Notes: generated from the sequence alone by a model not told the origin. A stretch of DNA of 6,767 nucleotides from Lachnospiraceae bacterium (GCA_900759225.1 CAAEUM010000121.1:1-6767), one strand, 5' to 3'; counted from the stretch's first letter, positions 1-6,448 are shown. Program-made: numbers and translations.

Positions 1-452
1 AACTCAGTAAAGGTCATTGGGTCAATCTGCATGAAGTTAACCTTGCCTACCGGAAAGGAGGAGGGCTTCGCCAAAGCGATACCCAGCAGAGAACCGGCGC
101 AGGCAATGTGATACTGAGGCGCATTCTCACAAAAATACTTCATAGAGTTAATGACCTTGGGGCAGTCCTGCACCTCATCAAAGATAATAAGGGTCTTTTC
201 AGGCAAGATTTTCTGACCGCTGGCAAGCATCAAATTTTGCAGGATCCGTTCCACATCCTTGGTGGTTTCAAAAAATTGCTTGTATTCTTCGTTTTCGTCA
301 AAGTTAAAGTAGGCTGTATTTTCATAGCAGCGTTTGCCGAACTCTTTCAGTATCCATGTCTTTCCCACCTGACGTACTCCCTTCAAGATCAAGGGCTTAC
401 GGTAGGGAGAATCCTTCCAATCCATCAGCTTTTTTAAAATAAATCGTTCCAT
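1..452 (-). CDS. AAA-type ATPase, DUF4143-associated family (3' end cut by window edge)
   Basis: This is the first 150 codons of an ATP-binding protein whose C-terminus lies beyond base 1. The ATG at 450-452 follows a good GAGGAG ribosome site about 8 bases upstream. The protein opens with MERFILKKLMDW. It has a Walker A loop GVRQVGKT at residues 25-32, an aspartate-rich FNFDENEEY stretch near 50-57, a Walker B LIIFDEVQDCP at about 88-98 and a CAGSLLG segment at 118-124 where sensor 1 is expected. This order is typical of the AAA_14 ATPase domain, which in full-length relatives (about 380-450 aa) is followed by a DUF4143 domain; that second domain is not visible here. The family is common and often multicopy in gut Clostridia and Bacteroidetes, and its role is not established. 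The gene appears monocistronic from its own promoter at 506-534. The family call is firm; no function is claimed. Confidence 0.88.
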   Translation of the reverse strand, partial: MERFILKKLMDWKDSPYRKPLILKGVRQVGKTWILKEFGKRCYENTAYFNFDENEEYKQFFETTKDVERILQNLMLASGQKILPEKTLIIFDEVQDCPKVINSMKYFCENAPQYHIACAGSLLGIALAKPSSFPVGKVNFMQIDPMTFTE

Positions 453-494
453 AGAATCACTCCTCACATTTTTATTGGAGTTTTAAGTTTTATG

Positions 495-581
495 ATCACA
501 CTTTCATTATATGCTGAAGCCATAAAAAGCACAACCAAAATCACAAAATTATTTATTTTTAATGATTTTAAATCACACTTT
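495..581. repeat. Repeated ATCACA motif around the ATPase promoter
   Basis: The 10-mer ATCACACTTT occurs at 495-504 and again at 572-581. A third, shorter copy, ATCACA, lies at 540-545. Read on the minus strand, the direction of the ATPase gene, each is TGTGAT. One copy sits at the predicted transcription start, one just upstream of the -35 and one further upstream. The upstream copy overlaps an imperfect palindrome TGATT-TTA-AATCA (563-575). The placement resembles a set of operator half-sites, but the region is very AT-rich and chance is possible. Confidence 0.35.
506..534 (-). promoter_or_regulatory. Predicted sigma-A promoter of the ATPase gene
   Basis: On the minus strand a perfect -10 TATAAT (506-511) follows, after a 17-base spacer, a weak -35 TTGTGC (529-534). 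Transcription would start near base 499, leaving a leader of roughly 45-50 bases before the ATG at 452. The -10 match is strong and the -35 is poor (3 of 6), so an activator or the nearby ATCACA repeats may matter. Confidence 0.55.
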
Positions 582-586
582 TATAT

Positions 587-608
587 AAAATAGCGAGGAA
601 GCTACTCT
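587..608 (-). terminator. Weak possible terminator downstream of the exonuclease gene
   Basis: On the minus strand AGAGTAGC and GCTATTTT can pair over 8 positions (two G-U pairs) around a six-base loop TTCCTC. The T-run overlaps the stem and is short. It lies about 100 bases past the exonuclease stop codon and just before the ATPase promoter. This is the best hairpin seen in the gap but it is thin evidence. Confidence 0.22.
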
Positions 609-704
609 GCAATCAAGACAGCCCACAGCCTCAACCATCGTTTAAATTTGGTACGATTTCTATATTGTTCCGCAAAAGCAGTGTACATCCCCGCGAAGCG
701 TTTT

Positions 705-1670
705 TTACTTCTTTTTTATGCGCGCTTTCAGCGCTGCCCGTTTTTTCCGGCCGTCCTCTTTTTTCTGCATCAAAAGCTGCGCATCCTCCAAGGTTGCCGC
801 CTTTACCGTCTTTACTGCATAGTAAGCATCCCGCTCTGACCGCTTCACCCGTATTTTCCCCTTCACATAACCATGCTCCGGGCATACTGCAAGGCAGAGA
901 TAAAATCGCTGGCTGTAAGGGAACCAGCGTATTTTCTTGCGAAGCATCCTCCTGCATTTTACACATATCACATCCGTCAGAGATTTTTCCTGAAGTATCT
1001 CCTCCCTTGTTTCAAACTCTCTTGATACCCGTTTTGTATAAGTAGGGAAACAGAAGGAATATTCCTCTTCCCTGTCTCTCGGCAGAAGGTAATAATCTAC
1101 AGAAATATAAAACCCAAACTGCTCCAGATCAAGACATGCCAGAACCCGCCCGGTGTAAAAGGCATCATCCAGTGCCCGGTGAAAAGGACGTTCCTCCAAA
1201 AGCTTCTGTTCTTCCACTGCCACATCCAGCGAAACCCTTGTTTTCTGGTCGCCATACTGAAGGCAGTACAGTTTCTGCACATCATAATAAAGGAACGGCC
1301 TTGGAAATGGGTTTTCCACCTTAAAATATGCCATATTTCGCTGAAGCTCCGTCAGATCCATGGAGCCCCAGGTGCAAAAACGGTACTCCTCCGGCCCGCA
1401 CCACGCAAGGAACGCTTCCATTACCTGAGGGAATTTCTCCCCCTCCTGATAAAGCTCCTCCAGGTTCATACGGGTTACTTCCGATATTTTAAAATGAAGT
1501 TTTTTATAAACCTGAGGCCGTATCAGGCGGTGAAACTCCCCAATCTGCCTCATTTTCTCATCCAGCTTTACAGCCCCGATCTCAATAATCTCAAATGGAA
1601 GGTGCAGAACGGAATCGTCTTTCCCATTGGGGCTCTGATTCCATTCAAGGTCTAATACAATATAATTCAT
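705..1670 (-). CDS. KapD-like DEDDh 3'-5' exonuclease with C-terminal Cys/His extension
   Basis: A 321-residue nuclease of the DnaQ/RNase T superfamily, expected to remove nucleotides from 3' ends with two metal ions in the cytoplasm. All DEDDh residues are visible: D7 and E9 in IVLDLEWNQ (Exo I), D105 in WGSMDLTEL (Exo II), and H164 with D169 in HRALDDA (Exo III). The DLEW opening and WGSxD motif resemble the KapD-type branch (named for a Bacillus inhibitor of the KinA sporulation pathway) more than PolIII epsilon. After the nuclease domain (about 1-185) comes an extension with C236-x2-C239 and C263-x2-H266, which could bind zinc, and a tail rich in Lys and Arg. The ATG follows an AGGA sequence with a 7-base gap, and a plausible promoter lies at 1730-1758. 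It appears to be a single-gene unit. Whether the substrate is RNA or DNA cannot be told. Confidence 0.9.
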   Translation of the reverse strand: MNYIVLDLEWNQSPNGKDDSVLHLPFEIIEIGAVKLDEKMRQIGEFHRLIRPQVYKKLHFKISEVTRMNLEELYQEGEKFPQVMEAFLAWCGPEEYRFCTWGSMDLTELQRNMAYFKVENPFPRPFLYYDVQKLYCLQYGDQKTRVSLDVAVEEQKLLEERPFHRALDDAFYTGRVLACLDLEQFGFYISVDYYLLPRDREEEYSFCFPTYTKRVSREFETREEILQEKSLTDVICVKCRRMLRKKIRWFPYSQRFYLCLAVCPEHGYVKGKIRVKRSERDAYYAVKTVKAATLEDAQLLMQKKEDGRKKRAALKARIKKK

Positions 1671-1729
1671 TGGTCCGTCCTGTCAATTTTCTGCTCAGTC
1701 AATCTTTTACCTACCTATATTAGCATATG

Positions 1730-1758
1730 AATGTAGATATGGAAAGGGGGGACGTCAA
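1730..1758 (-). promoter_or_regulatory. Predicted promoter of the exonuclease gene
   Basis: On the minus strand a TTGACG -35 (1753-1758, 5 of 6 matches) and a TACATT -10 (1730-1735, 4 of 6) are separated by exactly 17 bases. Transcription would begin near 1723, about 50 bases before the ATG at 1670. Confidence 0.5.
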
Positions 1759-1813
1759 ACTGCGTATCCTCGCAAAACATTTTTTGTCATAGGACGTACT
1801 TTCCTATATCAGA

Positions 1814-1845
1814 AATAAGGCGAACTCTCACAAGCCCGCCCTATT
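1814..1845 (-). terminator. Hairpin ending the three-gene operon
   Basis: Starting about 10 bases past the alcohol dehydrogenase stop codon, the minus strand carries AATAGGGCG (1837-1845) paired with CGCCTTATT (1814-1822), giving nine pairs with one G-U around a 14-base loop. Only a broken T-rich stretch (TTATTTCT) follows, so it is a modest intrinsic terminator. A second small stem (ATAGGA/TCCTAT, 1789-1807) lies just beyond it. Confidence 0.45.
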
Positions 1846-1855
1846 CTATCAAATT

Positions 1856-2971
1856 TTAATACAATTCCTCGTAAATCTTTTGCACTCTCTGGGCATCTAA
1901 TGGCACAAAATTATTTTTCATCAGACGTCCCTGAGATTCCATTACCGTTTTCACAAATTTTCCCAGATCCTCTCTGGTAACTCCATATTCATGAAGTGGC
2001 TTTCGGGGCAAAATCTGATTTAACAGCTCTTCCAGGCAGTCATAAACCCGGTGTACCTCACAGCCAAGCAGCTCTGCTAAAAATGCATTCATTACTGCAA
2101 TTTCACCATCCTGGCGAATCTCCATATAATTTTTCAGGACACCAGTAAACATAGCGTAATTGCTTTCTCCATGTGGTACATGATAGGTTCCTCCCAGCGG
2201 ATAGCTTAAAGCATGAACGGCTGCACAGCCTGCTGTGCCAAAAGCCAACCCTGCATAATTAGATGCCAGAAGAAAGTCATTTAATAATGGTGTAAGTGCC
2301 GCCCGTCCCTCTTTTGCAATTACCTGATAACCCTTTATGATCATCTCAATGGCCTTATAACCAAATAATTTTGTATACGGTGTTGCCTTTGGAGATAAGC
2401 TGGATTCCACTGCATGAACCAGAGCATCAATGGAGCTGGTTGCAAATACAGAAAACGGGAGACTTTCCAGAAGCTGAGGAATCAGTATTGCCGCATCTGC
2501 ATACATGGCAGGCCCTACCAGCCCCATTTTTGTCCCAAGACGTGTACGGTTTAAGATTGCAATATTTGTAACCTCACTTCCTGTACCGCAGGTAGTAGGA
2601 ATAATAATAAGCTGTCGTCGCTTTGGAAGCTCCGGTGCCATATCATACAGGGTATCGATCGTTTCATTCCCAGCTACTGCCAGAATCTTAGCAAGATCAA
2701 TAACTGTTCCTCCGCCAATAGCAATGATACGTTTGCAATCTGTCTTCATCATCTCCCGAACAATAGCCTCTGCCATTACATCTGTAGGCTCCCCCATGCC
2801 ATAGCTTTCCTGATAAAGCACCTGACAATCCAGTCCCATATTTCCAAAGTATGGGTTAAAAATATATTCATTGGTTAAAATCAAGTCAGAAGAATCCAGT
2901 TTAAATTCCTGCACAAATTCCTGACAGGTAGAAAATCCATAAAGCTGCGATTCCCATATAATTTCCTTCAT
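1856..2971 (-). CDS. Iron-containing alcohol dehydrogenase, 4-hydroxybutyrate dehydrogenase type
   Basis: A 371-residue group III (iron-dependent) alcohol dehydrogenase, cytoplasmic and NAD(P)-dependent. From memory it strongly resembles Clostridium kluyveri 4-hydroxybutyrate dehydrogenase (4HbD), also 371 aa, which interconverts succinate semialdehyde and 4-hydroxybutyrate; shared blocks include IPTTCGTGSEVTN, SSxDALxHAxE and YHVPHGE. The nucleotide-binding loop is AIGGGTVID (84-92). Likely iron ligands are D182, H186, H253 and H267, with the same D-x3-H and H-x13-H spacing as FucO. The ATG follows AGAAGGAG at normal distance. It is the last gene of the operon, 36 bases after the transporter, with a hairpin downstream. 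The family is certain and the 4HbD subgroup is likely. The actual substrate in this operon is inferred and could be another short hydroxy acid or aldehyde. Confidence 0.9.
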   Translation of the reverse strand: MKEIIWESQLYGFSTCQEFVQEFKLDSSDLILTNEYIFNPYFGNMGLDCQVLYQESYGMGEPTDVMAEAIVREMMKTDCKRIIAIGGGTVIDLAKILAVAGNETIDTLYDMAPELPKRRQLIIIPTTCGTGSEVTNIAILNRTRLGTKMGLVGPAMYADAAILIPQLLESLPFSVFATSSIDALVHAVESSLSPKATPYTKLFGYKAIEMIIKGYQVIAKEGRAALTPLLNDFLLASNYAGLAFGTAGCAAVHALSYPLGGTYHVPHGESNYAMFTGVLKNYMEIRQDGEIAVMNAFLAELLGCEVHRVYDCLEELLNQILPRKPLHEYGVTREDLGKFVKTVMESQGRLMKNNFVPLDAQRVQKIYEELY

Positions 2972-3007
2972 AATTACTCACTCCTTCTAGAAGTCTGCTG
3001 TCTTCAG

Positions 3008-4192
3008 CTATGCTTTTGCAGCATCCTCCTTATCCTTCTTTATAACCCTCGGAATTGAGATGAACAGAGGGATAATAACAGCAAACAATGCGATATTTCC
3101 TAAAAGTGTATAACCTTTCTTTACGATTACCATCAACCCCACCTGGGAAAGGATGCCGCAAGCCGTCAAGAAGCCTAATGACAAAATAAAGAATTTTGCC
3201 CGGTGAGACAGCTTCTCTGTTTTCCACACAGAGGCCCAGCGATTGGAGAAGTTAAAGGTAAAGCTTGGTGCAGTTGACACTACGGAGAAGATAACAACCA
3301 CCCAATAAACTGCGGTCAATACCGGCGGAAGGTAATTCTGGCAAATCATCAGTATAGGAGTCCCCTCCATTACTTCAGGCATGAACGGAAGAACGATTGC
3401 CCCGGTAACTGCAAACAGGATTGTAACCAGGACACCGATCATAATACCGGAACCAATGGCATCCTTCTTGTCACGAATCTGGTCAGAATAATTACTTAAT
3501 GTCGACCCCCACGCAGAAGTATTAAAGCAGTAGGATAAAAACATTAAGAAGTGGGCTTTTACCGTTGTTCCGCCCCAGTCCAGGCCCTCCTGGAAATTAC
3601 CAATACGGCTTGCAAGAACATCTCCCCGAATTCCAATTACTGCAAACAGAATGGCTGCCAGACAGACGATCAATGAAATCGTCATAACCGTATTAAACTT
3701 ACGCAGGAAACCTGCTCCATAAATCGTCAGCACAGCAAAAAGCAAAATACCCATAATACTTGCAATCAATGTAGGAATTTTTAAAAGAGCATTCATCAGC
3801 TCTGTGAAAAGCGCAACCGTTGCTGCTACATTTACCAGTCCCTTCAGCATCGTAAATATGTCAAAGAAAACCGTTACACCGCCTTTTAATGCCGGGTTAG
3901 CATCCGGTTTATGAACACCATAAAGAGCCAGAAAAAACTGATTATAATTGTTCACCCGATAAGCGCGGATAAAATTTAGACTGATCGCACAGAAGAAACT
4001 CATAAAAGCACAGAACATAAGCAGCCATACAAGAGCCCAGCCACCCCCCAGGGTAACAATATAAGCAGAAGCGTAAACGCCGGAAGCCATATTTGCACCA
4101 CAGTAAGTACCAAACATCAGAGCACCCAGCCCAAACCAAATAGAAAAGGTCTCAGCAAAACCGCTCTTCTTTTTCTTATCCATTGAATCCAT
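3008..4192 (-). CDS. YkvI-like multi-pass membrane transporter (APC/LeuT-fold superfamily)
   Basis: A 394-residue integral membrane protein with about ten hydrophobic segments, roughly at residues 17-45, 52-74, 107-133, 140-160, 168-188, 211-228, 246-270, 286-306, 333-349 and 362-380. It has a Lys-rich N-terminus and a charged C-terminal tail, both expected in the cytoplasm. The first helix carries a glycine-broken GANMASG motif (32-38), like the unwound substrate-binding helix of LeuT-fold carriers. The overall pattern best matches the uncharacterised YkvI family (COG3949), which belongs to the amino acid-polyamine-organocation superfamily. It is the middle gene of the operon, 38 bases after the UroD-family gene and 36 bases before the alcohol dehydrogenase, so it probably imports the substrate or exports a product. 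The ATG at 4190-4192 has an AAGGGGG ribosome site 11 bases upstream; the internal Met4 would be too far from it. The substrate is unknown and the YkvI label rests on recall. Confidence 0.75.
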   Translation of the reverse strand: MDSMDKKKKSGFAETFSIWFGLGALMFGTYCGANMASGVYASAYIVTLGGGWALVWLLMFCAFMSFFCAISLNFIRAYRVNNYNQFFLALYGVHKPDANPALKGGVTVFFDIFTMLKGLVNVAATVALFTELMNALLKIPTLIASIMGILLFAVLTIYGAGFLRKFNTVMTISLIVCLAAILFAVIGIRGDVLASRIGNFQEGLDWGGTTVKAHFLMFLSYCFNTSAWGSTLSNYSDQIRDKKDAIGSGIMIGVLVTILFAVTGAIVLPFMPEVMEGTPILMICQNYLPPVLTAVYWVVVIFSVVSTAPSFTFNFSNRWASVWKTEKLSHRAKFFILSLGFLTACGILSQVGLMVIVKKGYTLLGNIALFAVIIPLFISIPRVIKKDKEDAAKA

Positions 4193-4230
4193 GATTAAAT
4201 GTTCCCCCTTTACAATTTAACCAGAAAATG

Positions 4231-5268
4231 TTAATGACGAATTTTATGTACAGGCTGCTGTGCATATTTTACAGCTGCCTGACGTACCCATTCCAAACGC
4301 GAATCATCAATATCCGCCGGAACTGTACAGTCAGCTCCAAGCATAACTCCCAACTGACCTGCCTCATCCAGTATTTTAAAGGCACACTCCTCCACTTCTT
4401 CCCTTGTTCCTTTATATAATGGACCTCTCTGCTCAAAACCACCGAATACGGGCCTGCCCTTGAAGAGTTTTTTTCCTTCACTTAAAGATACCTTTTCTGT
4501 ATGGACAGCCCAATTATAAGCAGCTGCATCAAAATCAGTAAACAGCTTCAAATCATTTCCCTGACCAATAAAACCGCAGATATGAAGCATATTAACAGCG
4601 CTGAACTGGTTTGCATCATCTAAAACTGCCTTCTCATAGGGTGAAATATAAGTGCGGTAAATTTCCTCTGGGAAGAAGCCGGACTGGTTATTTACGCTCA
4701 AATAAATTCCATCTGCACCTCCCTCTTTAATAAGCAGGCGGTTCAGCTCAATAATGCCCTCACTTACAGCCTTGCAGGCTACACCCAGTGATTCCGGATC
4801 TTCCTGAATTGCACGCTTGATAAAGGTTTCCGGACCTCCAATACCAGGCTTGCGTCCCTCGGGCAGAGCACTCCGAAGCACCAGCGTAGGCGAAAAGCTG
4901 GTAACGTATACCGGTGCATCACTGTCAGCATAAATTTCACGAACACGTTTTGTTAATTCCAAGGTTCTCTGTGCGAATTTGGAGCTTAAAGATAATGGCT
5001 CAATTTTTCTCATGTCCGAAAAATCCTTTACAAAAGAGGCATCTACCGGCATAAGCATCAGAGAATCATTCATAATTTTAGCTACATCCGGATCAAATAT
5101 CTTCCGGGCAATGCGGTGTCCCTCAATATTTTTCTCAAAGGTCACATCATTTTCAACGCCAGAGCCGAAATCATTCCAGTCTTCCAGAAAATGATGGAAG
5201 AATGCAACCGGAACCCGGTCTACAGGCTTACTTGCCAGAAAATTAAGAAATCGTTCACGTTTTGTCAT
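4231..5268 (-). CDS. Uroporphyrinogen decarboxylase-family protein, probable zinc methyltransferase
   Basis: A 345-residue TIM-barrel protein of the UroD/MtaA/CmuA superfamily. It opens MTKRERFLNFLASKPVDRVP, typical of the methyltransferase-like branch. The PxWxMRQAGR signature of true heme-pathway HemE is absent. The MtaA-type zinc triad appears intact: H229-x-C231 in LHICGF and C314 in GADCTVP. Characterised relatives use this zinc to activate a thiol such as coenzyme M and move methyl groups from or to a corrinoid protein; no corrinoid protein is encoded in the window. The start at 5266-5268 is chosen because AAAGGAGGT (5276-5284) lies 8 bases upstream. A longer frame from a TTG at 5304 would begin in the predicted -10 box. 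It is the first gene of the operon and diverges from the LysR gene, so it is the likely prime target of that regulator. The family is firm; the reaction is inferred. Confidence 0.85.
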   Translation of the reverse strand: MTKRERFLNFLASKPVDRVPVAFFHHFLEDWNDFGSGVENDVTFEKNIEGHRIARKIFDPDVAKIMNDSLMLMPVDASFVKDFSDMRKIEPLSLSSKFAQRTLELTKRVREIYADSDAPVYVTSFSPTLVLRSALPEGRKPGIGGPETFIKRAIQEDPESLGVACKAVSEGIIELNRLLIKEGGADGIYLSVNNQSGFFPEEIYRTYISPYEKAVLDDANQFSAVNMLHICGFIGQGNDLKLFTDFDAAAYNWAVHTEKVSLSEGKKLFKGRPVFGGFEQRGPLYKGTREEVEECAFKILDEAGQLGVMLGADCTVPADIDDSRLEWVRQAAVKYAQQPVHKIRH

Positions 5269-5295
5269 AGTAATAACCTCCTTTTGATTGACATT

Positions 5296-5325
5296 TTTAT
5301 ACAAAACAGGTTATCATATAGGCAA
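5296..5325 (-). promoter_or_regulatory. Predicted promoter of the UroD-transporter-dehydrogenase operon
   Basis: On the minus strand TTGCCT (-35, 5320-5325) and TATAAA (-10, 5296-5301) are separated by 18 bases. Transcription would start near 5289, leaving a leader of about 20 bases that contains the AAAGGAGGT ribosome site. The -35 lies inside the interrupted palindrome ATAG-N4-CTAT (5318-5329), a reasonable place for LysR-type control. Confidence 0.5.
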
Positions 5326-5337
5326 CTATTTGTATAA
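5297..5337. promoter_or_regulatory. Inverted repeats in the divergent LysR/operon control region
   Basis: An exact 9-base inverted repeat, TTATACAAA (5297-5305) and TTTGTATAA (5329-5337), is centred at 5317. Each arm covers the predicted -10 box of one divergent promoter. Between the arms sits ATAG-GCAA-CTAT (5318-5329), an interrupted dyad like those bound by LysR-type regulators. A wider pair, GGTTAT (5309-5314) and ATAACC (5350-5355), overlaps them. This is the best candidate for the LysR binding region, though the exact box cannot be fixed from one sequence. Confidence 0.45.
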
Positions 5338-5338
5338 T
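5311..5338 (+). promoter_or_regulatory. Predicted promoter of the LysR regulator gene
   Basis: A perfect TATAAT -10 (5333-5338) follows TTATCA (-35, 5311-5316, 4 of 6) with a 16-base spacer. The -35 lies next to the operon's own -35, so the two promoters are back to back and one bound regulator could affect both. A second TATAAT at 5370-5375 lacks a -35 at suitable spacing. Confidence 0.42.
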
Positions 5339-5440
5339 ACATATAAAAAATAACCCTATGAAAAAAAGCTATAATACAATAATAAAAAATTTAAAAAGCA
5401 GGAAATCCGCTTTGAAGCAAACAAGAAAGAGGGAATTTTT

Positions 5441-6370
5441 TTGAAAATTCAAGTTCTGGAGTATTTTATTACACTGGCAGAGTCCGATTCCATTAATGAA
5501 GCAGCAAAAAAGCTATATATCGCTCAGCCAAGCCTGACCAAAGCACTTCAGCTTTTTGAAAAAGAACTTGGCTTACAGCTCTTTATACGAAACAAGTCAG
5601 GAATTCAACTGACAGAAGCTGGGAAAAAAATTCTGCCAGAAGCCCGTCAAATGGTCAAATATTATAACAGCTGGCTTGGACTTTCCAGTCAACAGCCCTT
5701 AAAGGGCATTAATATCTATATTCAGGCATCGTTCCCCAACTGCATTCTGCCGGAGGCAGTTATGCAGTTTAAAAAGCAGCATCCCCACATACAGATCCAC
5801 TGTGAAGTCAGTTCTACACCGGAACAATATATATCCCAGGATACAGAGCATCCTGTTTTAAGTCTTTTTGTCTGCGGAGAGGAAAATCATACAGGAAAAT
5901 ATGTAAAAATGCAGGGAAACCCTCCTGAGATCCTGCTGCGTGGAGAATGGTGCTGCCTTGTAAACCGCCGCAGCAATCTGGCACAAAAAAGCTCTGTCAC
6001 ACCGGAAGATTTACGTAACTATTATCTGGCCTTTAAATCCTCGCCCAACCATCCTCCGGCAGCCTTTGTGCCCATCCTGCGTCGGATTTTTTCCGCAGTC
6101 CCCCCATCCCAGATCATACAAATGGAATCCGTAGAAAGCATCATTGGACTGGTTCAGTCTGATCCAGATGTATATGCTCTATCCTATTATCCACTTTTAA
6201 ATCGATATGATGGTGTAAGAAATAACGAACTGGTTTATGTCCCCTTTAAAGGCAGCTATACCAAGGGAGATTTCTGCCTTTTTTACTCAAAGCAGGCCCA
6301 CAGGCAACAGCCAGCTCTCCAAGAACTGGTGAAAGCACTGAGAAAGGAAGCGCTTCGTTTTTCAGTCTAG
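5441..6370 (+). CDS. LysR-family transcriptional regulator (TTG start)
   Basis: A 309-residue LysR-type regulator, a cytoplasmic DNA-binding protein that normally controls a divergent operon in response to a small-molecule ligand. The N-terminal winged helix-turn-helix is clear: MKIQVLEYFITLAES leads into SINEAAKKLYIAQPSLTKAL (about 17-36) and then the wing FIRNKSGIQLTEAGKKIL (about 48-65). A linker helix follows to about residue 85. The rest, with ASFPNCILPEAVMQFKKQHP near 96-115, fits the periplasmic-binding-protein-like effector domain. The length is normal for the family. The start is TTG, supported by AAAGAGGGA (5426-5434) at 7 bases and by the position of the LysR N-terminal motif directly after it; no ATG in this frame fits better. 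It points away from the UroD-transporter-dehydrogenase operon and shares its promoter region, so that operon is the probable target. The ligand is unknown. Confidence 0.92.
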   Translation: MKIQVLEYFITLAESDSINEAAKKLYIAQPSLTKALQLFEKELGLQLFIRNKSGIQLTEAGKKILPEARQMVKYYNSWLGLSSQQPLKGINIYIQASFPNCILPEAVMQFKKQHPHIQIHCEVSSTPEQYISQDTEHPVLSLFVCGEENHTGKYVKMQGNPPEILLRGEWCCLVNRRSNLAQKSSVTPEDLRNYYLAFKSSPNHPPAAFVPILRRIFSAVPPSQIIQMESVESIIGLVQSDPDVYALSYYPLLNRYDGVRNNELVYVPFKGSYTKGDFCLFYSKQAHRQQPALQELVKALRKEALRFSV

Positions 6371-6399
6371 CCTTCTTAAAATCATATTTAAACGCAAAA

Positions 6400-6448
6400 G
6401 GAATTCCGGCTAATCTTAAATAATTATTATCAAAATTGCCGGAATTCC
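6400..6448. terminator. Long perfect inverted repeat, probable bidirectional terminator
   Basis: GGAATTCCGGC (6400-6410) and GCCGGAATTCC (6438-6448) form an exact 11-base stem around a 27-base AT-rich loop. It begins 30 bases after the LysR stop codon. CTACTTTT follows the stem on the plus strand and TTTTGCGTTT on the minus strand. It may end LysR transcription and back up the tRNA terminator from the other side. The large loop is unusual for a simple intrinsic terminator. Confidence 0.55.

Noticed and set aside
108..437. 109-residue open frame on the plus strand opposite the ATPase
   Set aside because: The minus strand encodes clear Walker A and B motifs over the same bases, so this is an antisense shadow.
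638..658. ATCGT...ACGAT inverted repeat as the exonuclease terminator
   Set aside because: The stem is only five bases, the loop is 11 bases and there is no T-run on the minus strand.
1136..1655. Open frames on the plus strand opposite the exonuclease gene
   Set aside because: They lie wholly within a gene with all catalytic motifs intact, show no recognisable domain and lack convincing ribosome sites.
1789..1807. ATAGGA/TCCTAT hairpin as an independent terminator
   Set aside because: A six-base stem with no T-run on either side; on the minus strand an A-run follows instead.
4231..5268. UroD-family gene as true HemE (heme biosynthesis)
   Set aside because: The HemE N-terminal PxWxMRQAGR signature is missing, an MtaA-like HxC...C zinc set is present, and no heme genes are nearby.
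5266..5304. Longer N-terminus (12 extra residues) for the UroD-family protein
   Set aside because: It would need a TTG start that overlaps the predicted -10 box, while the ATG at 5268 has an ideal AAAGGAGGT 8 bases upstream.
5370..5375. Second TATAAT as the main LysR promoter
   Set aside because: No recognisable -35 lies 16-18 bases upstream in this AT-rich stretch, and the TATAAT at 5333-5338 has a better partner.
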